Translations under genes and position numbers: made by a program | Source of the DNA: Polaromonas sp. | GTDB lineage: Bacteria; Pseudomonadota; Gammaproteobacteria; Burkholderiales; Burkholderiaceae_C | Reading direction: 5' to 3' | DNA length: 6,704 nt | Assembly: GCA_014376885.1 (NCBI GenBank) | Contig: JACMQR010000128.1 | Span: 1 to 6,704, forward strand | The notes under the pieces: generated by a model | Database searches by the model: none | What the model was told of the DNA's origin: nothing | What the model saw: only the letters and a program-made list of their open reading frames with translations | Shown: positions 1-5,716 of the stretch, piece after piece | Position numbering within the stretch: position 1 is the first letter of the stretch | Layout of the letters: every line of letters starts with the position of its first letter

Positions 1-1181
1 AACTCTGCCGACGCCGGCTTGGCGCCCAGCTTGTCGTAGGCCTGCTTGACCAGCGGCGCGGTGCGCTGGAACGCGCCTTTGATCTGGGTCCATGACAGCG
101 GCTTTTCGATGACCTTGTTCTCGACCATGTACTTGGACGACTCAAGCACGGCGCGTGCGTCGTTTTCTGTCGGCCACGACCAGCCGCGCGAGAACAGCAC
201 GTCGTCCTTGACCACCTTGGCGCCCTGCACGGCATCGAGCTTCCAGTAGTCCTTGACCAGCTGCGACACGGCGCCGGCATCCATGGCAGACAGCGCCGCC
301 ACGGCTTCTTGCTGCGCGATGATGAAGGACAGCACGACGTTCGGATGCTGGTCGGCCAGCGCATTGCGCAGGATCCAGAATGACCGGTGCAGGTAAAAGC
401 CGTCCGGGAAAAATGGTGATTTCTTGACCGACGGCATCAAGATGCCGGCGCCCTTGCCCAGCGGGCCGTCATAGTGCTCTTCGGTGTAGCCAAAGGAGTT
501 GGCAATCGCCACCGTGCCGCTGGCCTGCGCCGCCAGGTAGGCGGGGTAGATGGTGCAGGTCGCGTCAACGCCGGTGGGCACCGAGGCGGCTTGCGCATGG
601 GTCGGCATGTTGACGAACTTGATGCCCGTTTCCTTGATGTCGGTGACGCCGAATTCATAGCGCAGCATCTGGAACAGCGCGCTTTGCGGATCGCCGCCCA
701 GGGACACGCCGATGGTCTTGCCCCTGAGGTCCTGCACGGTGCGGATGGGCGAATCCTTGCGCGTGGTCAGCAAAAAGCGCAGGTGGCCCTCGCCGACGAC
801 CATCAGGCTGATGGGCAGCCCGGTGGACAGGCCGCGGATGATGGGCGTGTTGCCCCACATGCCCATGTCCAGGTTGTTGCCCACCATGGCCTCGACCATC
901 GGCAGCGCGGTCGGGTATTCGCGCCAGTCGACCGTGAGGTCGTAGCCGAACTCGGCAGCGCGCTTTTCCAGCATCTTGTTGTTGATCATGTACTGGGTCA
1001 TGGGCGAGTTGCCCGCCGCCCAGGGGATGCGGCCGATCGACACCTTCAGGGCGCGGCGTGACCCCTGGGCCCGGACGAAGGCCGGCGCGCCAACCAGCGC
1101 GGTGCCCGCCAGGGCGGCTGCGCTGCCGAGAATGATCTGGCGGCGCGATGTGAGGATTTTTGTGCTGGATGTGTCGCTCAT
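1..1181 (-). CDS. NitT/TauT-type ABC transporter substrate-binding protein, Tat signal, 3' end outside window
   Basis: Probable periplasmic receptor of the ABC importer encoded just upstream. I translated the frame by hand from 1181 down to base 3: 393 codons with no stop, so the gene runs off the left edge. The start has an ideal SD (AAGGAG, 6 nt spacing). The N-terminus has a twin-arginine motif (SRRQII, residues 12-17), a hydrophobic stretch (about 16-34) and a likely cleavage site after VRA near residue 38, so export folded through Tat is likely. The mature part looks like the NMT1/SsuA/TauA family: VSIGRIPWAAG (47-57), VEAMVGNNLDMGMWGNTP (96-113) and DLRGKTIGVSLGGDPQS (151-167), the last matching the family's 'DLkGKkiGv..Gs' segment. 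The ligand is unknown. At 393 residues it is longer than typical SsuA/TauA proteins (about 320), and only a few residues are probably missing. It is the last gene of the operon seen here, with a stronger ribosome site than its neighbours, which fits the excess of receptor these systems need. Confidence 0.9.
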   Translation of the reverse strand, partial: MSDTSSTKILTSRRQIILGSAAALAGTALVGAPAFVRAQGSRRALKVSIGRIPWAAGNSPMTQYMINNKMLEKRAAEFGYDLTVDWREYPTALPMVEAMVGNNLDMGMWGNTPIIRGLSTGLPISLMVVGEGHLRFLLTTRKDSPIRTVQDLRGKTIGVSLGGDPQSALFQMLRYEFGVTDIKETGIKFVNMPTHAQAASVPTGVDATCTIYPAYLAAQASGTVAIANSFGYTEEHYDGPLGKGAGILMPSVKKSPFFPDGFYLHRSFWILRNALADQHPNVVLSFIIAQQEAVAALSAMDAGAVSQLVKDYWKLDAVQGAKVVKDDVLFSRGWSWPTENDARAVLESSKYMVENKVIEKPLSWTQIKGAFQRTAPLVKQAYDKLGAKPASAE

Positions 1182-1187
1182 GATGGT

Positions 1188-1193
1188 CTCCTT
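1188..1193 (-). promoter_or_regulatory. Ribosome binding site of the substrate-binding protein gene
   Basis: The minus strand reads AAGGAG with a 6-nt spacer before the ATG at 1181, a near-perfect Shine-Dalgarno site that fixes this start. It is preceded by an A-run and, 3 nt earlier, a T-run (TTTTTT-CAT-AAAAAAA on the minus strand). Those runs could pair weakly next to the SD. Confidence 0.75.
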
Positions 1194-1218
1194 TTTTTAT
1201 GAAAAAATGTCGGCGCGT

Positions 1219-2094
1219 TCAAACGACGGCATGCGGCTCGACTGGCTTGGCCACCGACTGTCCGCCGATGGCCCGGTAGGCCTCGTCCCGGATGAGCCCC
1301 CAGATCTGATCGGTGAGCTGGGCAAAGCGCGCGCTGCCGCGGGCCGACTCGCCGCGCGGCCGCGGCAGGTCAATCGGCAGCACCGCCCGCACCCGGCCGG
1401 GGTGGCTGCTCATCACCACCACCTGGTCGCCCAGGAACACCGCCTCCTCGATGTCGTGGGTGATGAACACGGCCGTCTTGCGCTGCTCGCGCGGCGCCGT
1501 CTCGCCCCAGATCTGCAGCAGTTCGAGCTGCAGGATGAGGCGGGTTTGCGCGTCCAGCGCGCCCAGCGGCTCGTCCATCAGCAGCACGTCCGGGCCATTG
1601 GCGAGCAGGCGCGCCAGTGCCACGCGCTGGCGCATGCCACCCGACAGCTGGTGCGGGTATTTTTTCTCGGAGCCCTTCAGGCCGACCAGGTCGACAAAGT
1701 GGCGGATGCGGTCTTCACGCTCGGCCGGCGTGAACGGCTTGCCGGGTGTGCCGTGACGCAGGCCAAAGCCGACGTTGTCCTGCACCGTCTGCCAGGGCAT
1801 GAGGGCGTAATCCTGAAACATCACGCCGCGGTCGGCCCCCGGCCCGGTGATGGCCATGCCGTCCTTTTCAATGCTGCCGGTGCTTGGCTTGTCGAGTCCG
1901 GCAATCATGTTGAGCACGGTGGATTTGCCGCAGCCCGACGGACCCACGATGCAGACGAACTCGCCGGCTTGAATGTCCAGGTTGACATCGGCGACCGCCA
2001 GCGTTTGCTGGCCGGTGCGCGGCGCCAGAAAGGTTTTCGTCACGTTTTGCAAGCGCAGCTTGGGCGCGGGGGTCGTGGGGGTCGTGGGGGTCAT
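1219..2094 (-). CDS. ABC transporter ATP-binding protein, NitT/TauT/SsuB family
   Basis: Cytoplasmic ATPase (291 aa) that powers the importer. All motifs are intact: Walker A GPSGCGKST (51-59), Q-loop in VMFQDYALMPW (Gln94), signature LSGGMRQRVALAR (150-162), Walker B LLMDEP with D-loop GALD (171-181) and switch histidine in ITHD (His213). The Q-loop wording and GMRQRVALAR are typical of the nitrate/taurine/sulfonate class. The gene starts at the base after the upstream permease stop (TGA 2097-2095, ATG 2094-2092), with GGAG inside the permease end 7 nt before the ATG. The protein is somewhat longer than SsuB/TauB (about 255 aa): it has a TPTTPTTP N-terminus coded by a 9-bp tandem repeat and a C-terminal tail of about 40 residues after the helical part. 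The ATPase assignment is secure; the substrate is not. Confidence 0.95.
   Translation of the reverse strand: MTPTTPTTPAPKLRLQNVTKTFLAPRTGQQTLAVADVNLDIQAGEFVCIVGPSGCGKSTVLNMIAGLDKPSTGSIEKDGMAITGPGADRGVMFQDYALMPWQTVQDNVGFGLRHGTPGKPFTPAEREDRIRHFVDLVGLKGSEKKYPHQLSGGMRQRVALARLLANGPDVLLMDEPLGALDAQTRLILQLELLQIWGETAPREQRKTAVFITHDIEEAVFLGDQVVVMSSHPGRVRAVLPIDLPRPRGESARGSARFAQLTDQIWGLIRDEAYRAIGGQSVAKPVEPHAVV
2068..2094. repeat. 9-bp tandem repeat, about three copies, in the ATPase N-terminus
   Basis: The plus strand shows GGGGGTCGT twice followed by GGGGGTCAT, whose last three bases are the complement of the start codon. It encodes the repeated Thr-Pro-Thr at residues 1-9. The unit is a multiple of three, so slippage would change the length of the tail without a frameshift. 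The N-terminal tail lies before the conserved ABC domain. Confidence 0.8.
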
Positions 2095-2895
2095 TCAGTG
2101 TCTCCAGGGAATAAGCCGGTGCTCAATCGAGCGGAACAGGCGGTCGATCAGCAGCGCGACGACCCCGACCATGATCATGCAGACGACGATTGCATTGAGG
2201 TCGATGTTGTAGGCATAAAACACGAACATCATCTGGCCAATGCCGCCCGAACCGCCGTCCCCGGACTTGGCGCCCACGGCCAGTTCGGCGGCGATGATGG
2301 CTGTCCAGGCCACCCCCATGGCCAGGCGCGAGCCGAGCAGGATGCTGGGCAGTGCGCCGGGCAACACCACCCGGGTGAGGATTGTCAGCGGCGGTATGCC
2401 CATGGTGCGCGCGGCCAGCACCAGCTTGCGGTCGACCCGGCTAACGCCGTGCATGGTGTTGAGCAGCGCCGGGAAAAACGCGGCGTAGGCGACGATGGCC
2501 AGCGCCGTCGGCGTGCCGGTTCCAAGCCACAGGATGGCAATCGGCAAGATGGCCATCGGCGCAATGGGCCGGAAGCTTTCGATGATCGGGTCGAGGTTTT
2601 CGCGCACCTTGCGGCTCGAACCCATCAGCACCCCCAGGGTCACGCCCAGCACGGATGCGAAGAAAAAACCCAGCAGCACCCGAACCAGGCTCTGGGCGAT
2701 GCCGTTGATCAGGCCGCCGCTGGTGACGAGCAACACAAACGACTCGGCCACCTTCAAGGGCGCCGGCGCCGGGCTGCCGACAGGCAGTCCCATGGCCCAA
2801 AGCTGCCAGACGATGACCAGGGCGACCGGCAGCGCCAGCGTGCGAACGATGCGCAGCCAGCCGGGTGCAGGTTGAAGAACTGTGGCGGCGTTCAT
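2095..2895 (-). CDS. ABC transporter permease 2, NitT/TauT/SsuC family (BPD_transp_1)
   Basis: Inner-membrane subunit of the importer (266 aa). About six hydrophobic segments are visible (roughly 20-36, 70-92, 112-125, 128-146, 190-207, 232-252). The cytoplasmic EAA-type loop that docks on the ATPase is clear: AARTMGI (161-167) through VLPGALP (177-183). The start overlaps the permease 1 stop as ATGA (2895-2892) with GGAG 5 nt upstream, so the two genes are translationally coupled. That start also excludes the much longer open frame extending upstream to 4191, which only shadows the two genes before it. The segment after EL at 204-205 carries a Gly-rich insert (GAKSGDGGSGGIG, 208-220) where permease 1 has a shorter loop. 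It is a clear homologue of permease 1, so a heterodimeric channel is likely. Substrate unknown. Confidence 0.93.
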   Translation of the reverse strand: MNAATVLQPAPGWLRIVRTLALPVALVIVWQLWAMGLPVGSPAPAPLKVAESFVLLVTSGGLINGIAQSLVRVLLGFFFASVLGVTLGVLMGSSRKVRENLDPIIESFRPIAPMAILPIAILWLGTGTPTALAIVAYAAFFPALLNTMHGVSRVDRKLVLAARTMGIPPLTILTRVVLPGALPSILLGSRLAMGVAWTAIIAAELAVGAKSGDGGSGGIGQMMFVFYAYNIDLNAIVVCMIMVGVVALLIDRLFRSIEHRLIPWRH

Positions 2896-3734
2896 GCGAG
2901 CTCCGTTCCGTCGGCCCAGGGCGTGAGGCGGCGCTGCAGGGCGCGCAACCCGACATCGCACAAATAGCCGACCACGCCAATGGCCATGATGAAGGCAAAC
3001 ACCTTGGAGGTCATCAGGAGCTGGCGGTACCACTCGATGGCAAAACCCAGGCCACTGGGCGAGCCGATGAGCTCGGCCGCGACAATCGCCGCCCAGCTGG
3101 CGGCAAACGCCAGGCGCACACCGACCATGATGGTCGGCAAGGCCGCCGGAATCAAGACATGCACCAGCAGCGCGCTCCGGCCAATGCCCATGGTGCGGGC
3201 TGCCGCGACCAGCTTTTTGTCGACCTGCCGGACACCGGCGATGGTGTTGAGCAAGATCGGGAAAAACGCGACATAAACCATGATGAACACCGGCAGGGTG
3301 TTGCCCACGCCGAAAATAAACAGCCCCAGCGGCAGCCAGGCAATGCCCGAGATCGGCCGCAGCAGCTCGACCAGCGGGTCGATGAAGGCCTCGGCGTTGC
3401 GCGACAGGCCCATCCAAAAGCCCAGCGGGACGGCCACCGCGATGGCGGCGACCAGCGCAATGGCCATGCGCCCGGTGCTTACCATGGCGTGCTCGAGAAT
3501 CTCGCCGCTGGCCAGCAAATTCCAGAGTGATACAAACACCCGCGCCGGCGACGGCAGCTGCAGCGGGTTGTCGTTCCACAAAAACGCCATCTGCCAGAGG
3601 GCGGCAAACAAGGCAAAAGACCGCAGGGGCACCCACCAGCGCTGGCGCGACATGCGGCGCAGCAGACCGGGGGCAGGCACTGCGGCAGCGGGCGGCAGGG
3701 CGCCTGCGCGCAGGGATGTCTGGGGACGGTTCAT
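2892..3734 (-). CDS. ABC transporter permease 1, NitT/TauT/SsuC family (BPD_transp_1)
   Basis: Inner-membrane subunit of the importer (280 aa from the start chosen here). Hydrophobic segments lie at about 38-53, 88-110, 130-165 (two), 205-223 and 245-262. The EAA-type loop AARTMGI (178-184) through LIPAALP (194-200) contacts the ATPase. Two in-frame ATGs exist, at 3746 and 3734. I chose 3734 because GGAG sits 6 nt upstream of it, the same layout as the receptor gene, while the ATG at 3746 has no SD and overlaps that GGAG. The longer form would add only METT. The gene begins 21 nt after the dehydrogenase stop and overlaps permease 2 by 4 nt. In the block 155-222 it matches permease 2 (138-205) at 40 of 68 positions by my count, so the pair probably arose by duplication. 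Substrate unknown. Confidence 0.92.
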   Translation of the reverse strand: MNRPQTSLRAGALPPAAAVPAPGLLRRMSRQRWWVPLRSFALFAALWQMAFLWNDNPLQLPSPARVFVSLWNLLASGEILEHAMVSTGRMAIALVAAIAVAVPLGFWMGLSRNAEAFIDPLVELLRPISGIAWLPLGLFIFGVGNTLPVFIMVYVAFFPILLNTIAGVRQVDKKLVAAARTMGIGRSALLVHVLIPAALPTIMVGVRLAFAASWAAIVAAELIGSPSGLGFAIEWYRQLLMTSKVFAFIMAIGVVGYLCDVGLRALQRRLTPWADGTELA

Positions 3735-3740
3735 CGTGGT

Positions 3741-3744
3741 CTCC
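3741..3744 (-). promoter_or_regulatory. Ribosome binding site that decides the permease 1 start
   Basis: The minus strand reads GGAG with 6 nt to the ATG at 3734. The alternative ATG at 3746 overlaps this site and has no purine-rich motif in front of it, so the downstream start is favoured. Confidence 0.6.
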
Positions 3745-3755
3745 ATGGGATGGCG

Positions 3756-4571
3756 CTACCGGGTGACCGACAAAAAGCCGCCATCGATGTACAGCGTGTG
3801 ACCATTGATGTAGGCGCCCGCCTCGGACGCCAGCAGCAGTGCCGGGCCGCAGATGTCGTCGGGCTTGCCCCAGCGGCGCACCGGCGTCCAGTTGGTGACG
3901 AAGGCATTGAACTCCTTGTCGTTGGCCTGGCTGAACTCGGTTTCGGTGTAGCCTGGCGCCAGCGCATTGACCGTGATGCCGGTGCCGGCCAGGTCGGCGG
4001 CCAGCGCCCTGGTGAGGGCCGACACGCCGCCCTTGGCCGAGACGTAGGGCACGAGGTTGGGGCGCGACACGTGGTTCATGATCGAGCCCATGTTGATGAT
4101 GCGTCCCGACCCCTGCTTGACCATCAGGCGCGCGGCTTGCTGGGCCACCAGGAAGCAGGCGGTCAGGTCGGTGTCGATCACTTTTTGCCATTCCTGCCGG
4201 GTCAGTTCCAGCAGCGGCGTGCGCACAATGACGCCAGCGTTGTTGACCACCACGTCGATGCGGCCGTAGCGCTGCATGATCTGCTCGAACGCACCGGCTA
4301 TGGCCGCCTCGTCGGTGACATCAAATGCCAGTGAAAAGGCGTCGGCGCCGGCATCTTTGAACTTTTCGGCAAGGTCGTGCACTTTTTCGTTCAGGTCGGC
4401 CAGCACCAGGCAGGCGCCGGCGGCCGCAAAGCCGCGCGCCAGTCCGGCGCCGATGCCGCCAGCCGCGCCCGTGATCAGCACGACCTTGCCGGTCATCGAG
4501 AACAAGGAAGCGGGCGCCAGGCCATGAAATAGATGGGGGGCGGCTGCAGACGGGGATGGGGAAGGTGTCAT
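3756..4571 (-). CDS. Short-chain dehydrogenase/reductase (SDR), gluconate 5-dehydrogenase-like
   Basis: Cytoplasmic NAD(P)-dependent oxidoreductase of the classical SDR family (271 aa), first gene of the leftward operon. Visible motifs: cofactor-binding TGAAGGIG (34-41), an acidic Asp59 at the end of beta-2 (LVLADL) that usually favours NAD over NADP, DVTD (84-87), NNAG (110-113), catalytic Ser163 (MGSIM), Tyr176 and Lys180 (YVSAKGG), PGY (206-208) and a C-terminal DGGFLSVTR. The fourth catalytic position, usually Asn in 'vNl', is Asp135 here (VIDTDL); from memory E. coli gluconate 5-dehydrogenase has the same VID-x-DL. The wording from RTPLLEL to GHTLYIDGG resembles gluconate 5-dehydrogenase and 2-deoxygluconate 3-dehydrogenase, so a sugar or sugar-acid substrate is likely. 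The ATG at 4571 has no clear SD; the N-terminus is about 20 residues longer than usual and Ser/Pro-rich. Met26 (4496) is an alternative start but also lacks an SD. Confidence 0.9.
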   Translation of the reverse strand: MTPSPSPSAAAPHLFHGLAPASLFSMTGKVVLITGAAGGIGAGLARGFAAAGACLVLADLNEKVHDLAEKFKDAGADAFSLAFDVTDEAAIAGAFEQIMQRYGRIDVVVNNAGVIVRTPLLELTRQEWQKVIDTDLTACFLVAQQAARLMVKQGSGRIINMGSIMNHVSRPNLVPYVSAKGGVSALTRALAADLAGTGITVNALAPGYTETEFSQANDKEFNAFVTNWTPVRRWGKPDDICGPALLLASEAGAYINGHTLYIDGGFLSVTR

Positions 4572-4765
4572 GGAAAAATCAAAAAAGGGACCGTGCCTGA
4601 GTGCATAGGCCGCATGGTAAGGCGGGCCCCGGCGGCCTGGAATTGGAACTTGAGCAATGCCGTCTTCGCAACAAGCGAAGGCCGGGAGCGCCTTCGCTTG
4701 TTGCGAAGCCGTGGTTGCCGCAAAGTTGATTCCACCTTCTGCGGGACAATCCTAAGATCAGTCGC
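4572..4765. promoter_or_regulatory. Divergent intergenic region between the transport operon and the lactonase operon
   Basis: These 194 bp separate the two divergent units and must hold both promoters, since no other upstream gap is available. The main structure is the inverted repeat at 4664-4708. On the plus side a TAAGAT (4753-4758) resembling a -10 box lies only 7 nt before the lactonase ATG, with TTGATT (4726-4731) upstream at a too-long 21-nt spacing. I found no convincing -35/-10 pair for the leftward operon and no SD for either divergent start. No coding frame here looks real. Confidence 0.6.
4664..4708. repeat. Perfect 19-bp inverted repeat with 7-nt loop, possible operator
   Basis: The left arm 4664-4682 is exactly complementary in reverse to the right arm 4690-4708, with the loop CGGGAGC between. 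Each arm also contains a smaller dyad, CTTCGC-N5-GCGAAG (4664-4680 and 4692-4708), whose centres are 28 bp apart. It lies midway between the divergent genes and has no T-run on either side, so a terminator is unlikely. Two readings fit: paired 17-bp operators for a dimeric regulator controlling both units, or a dispersed palindromic element. The sequence alone does not decide. Confidence 0.85.
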
Positions 4766-5716
4766 ATGCCCATTCCCGCCAGCGCCCCGGTGCGCGATTT
4801 TTCTTTGCAACCCGAGCGCATCGGCGCGCAGACCGACATCCTGGGCGAGTGCCCGCTGTGGGACGGCCAGGCGCAGTGCCTGTACTGGCTGGACATTCGC
4901 CGGCCCGCGCTGCGCCGGCTCCATCCGGCCAGCGGGCGCATCGACAGCTGGCCGCTGCCCGGCCTGGCCGGCTCCATTGCGCTGACCGATGACCAGCGGC
5001 TGCTGGTGGCCCTGCCGGGGCAAATTGCCTTGTTCGACCCGGCCACCGGCTCCCTGGCGCCTTTTGTGGAGCCGCCGCTGCTGCCGGACGGTCACCGCTT
5101 CAACGACGGCCGCTGCGACGCGCAAGGCCGCTTCTGGGTCGGCACCATGCACAACCTGACGCGCGCCCCCGAGGGCGTGCTTTACCGCCTGGAAGGCAGC
5201 GGCCCGATGGTGTCGGTGCGCACCGGCGTGTGCATTCCGAACAGCCTGGCTTTCAGCCCGGACGGCCGCACCATGTATTTCGCCGATTCGCTGCGCTATG
5301 CCATCTTTGCCCACGACTACGACCCGGCCACCGGCACGATGGGCGCCGAGCGGGTGTTTGCCGCCAGCACGCCGCCGGCCTTTGCCGACGGCTCGGCGGT
5401 GGACGCCGAGGGTTGCCTGTGGAACGCGCAGTTCAATGGCGGCCAGCTGGTGCGCTACGCGCCCGACGGCCGCATCGACCGCGTGCTGCCCCTGCCGGTG
5501 CGCCGGCCGACCTGCTGCGCTTTTGGCGGACCCGACCTCGACCTGCTCTACATCACCACCGCCAGCCAGGGCATGAACGCGGCCGACATGCAGACCGAGC
5601 CGCTGGCCGGGGCGCTGCTGGTCCTGAAGGTCGGCGTGTGCGGCCTGCCCGAGCCACGCTTTTCGCTGCATAAAATTAACGCAACCATCCCTGCCTTGCC
5701 GGCAGCACATCCATGA
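4766..5716 (+). CDS. SMP-30/gluconolactonase family lactonase
   Basis: Probable cytoplasmic metal-dependent sugar lactonase (316 aa) that opens an aldonolactone to the aldonate. The six-bladed propeller family is recognised from LGECPLWD (26-33; metal ligand Glu28), RFNDG (111-115; Arg111 and Asn113 match the substrate-contacting Arg and Asn of SMP-30), GRFWVGTM (121-128), IPNSLAFSPDG (157-167; metal ligand Asn159), YFADS (171-175) and FADGSAVDAEGCLWNAQ (206-222; metal ligand Asp208). All expected metal ligands are present, so it should be active. The family usually ends near GLPEPRF (293-299); this one continues about 17 residues into the next gene. No SD precedes the ATG and no better in-frame start lies between it and the TGA at 4727, so translation may be leaderless. 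It overlaps the enolase gene by ATGA. The exact lactone cannot be told. Confidence 0.92.
   Translation: MPIPASAPVRDFSLQPERIGAQTDILGECPLWDGQAQCLYWLDIRRPALRRLHPASGRIDSWPLPGLAGSIALTDDQRLLVALPGQIALFDPATGSLAPFVEPPLLPDGHRFNDGRCDAQGRFWVGTMHNLTRAPEGVLYRLEGSGPMVSVRTGVCIPNSLAFSPDGRTMYFADSLRYAIFAHDYDPATGTMGAERVFAASTPPAFADGSAVDAEGCLWNAQFNGGQLVRYAPDGRIDRVLPLPVRRPTCCAFGGPDLDLLYITTASQGMNAADMQTEPLAGALLVLKVGVCGLPEPRFSLHKINATIPALPAAHP

Noticed and set aside
1..1181. Possible broken receptor gene because no stop is found
   Set aside because: The frame is open throughout and simply reaches the window edge; the same holds for the gene at the right edge.
976..2967. 663-codon open frame on the plus strand
   Set aside because: It lies antisense to the receptor, ATPase and permease 2 genes, whose motifs are unmistakable. 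Its product is His/Gln/Arg-rich low complexity, as expected for an antisense frame in GC-rich DNA.
2896..4191. Upstream extension of the permease 2 frame to 4191
   Set aside because: The extra N-terminal part is an out-of-frame reading of the SDR and permease 1 genes. The ATG at 2895, with its own GGAG and the ATGA overlap, is the real start.
4664..4708. Rho-independent terminator
   Set aside because: The stem is strong, but no T-run follows on either strand and both flanking genes point away from it.
5671..5676. TAAAAT as a -10 box for a separate enolase promoter
   Set aside because: No -35-like hexamer sits at 16-18 nt upstream, and the lactonase/enolase ATGA overlap indicates cotranscription.
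4568..5710. 380-codon open frame on the minus strand
   Set aside because: It is antisense to the lactonase, which has all its family motifs, and reads through the inverted repeat of the intergenic region. The product is low complexity.
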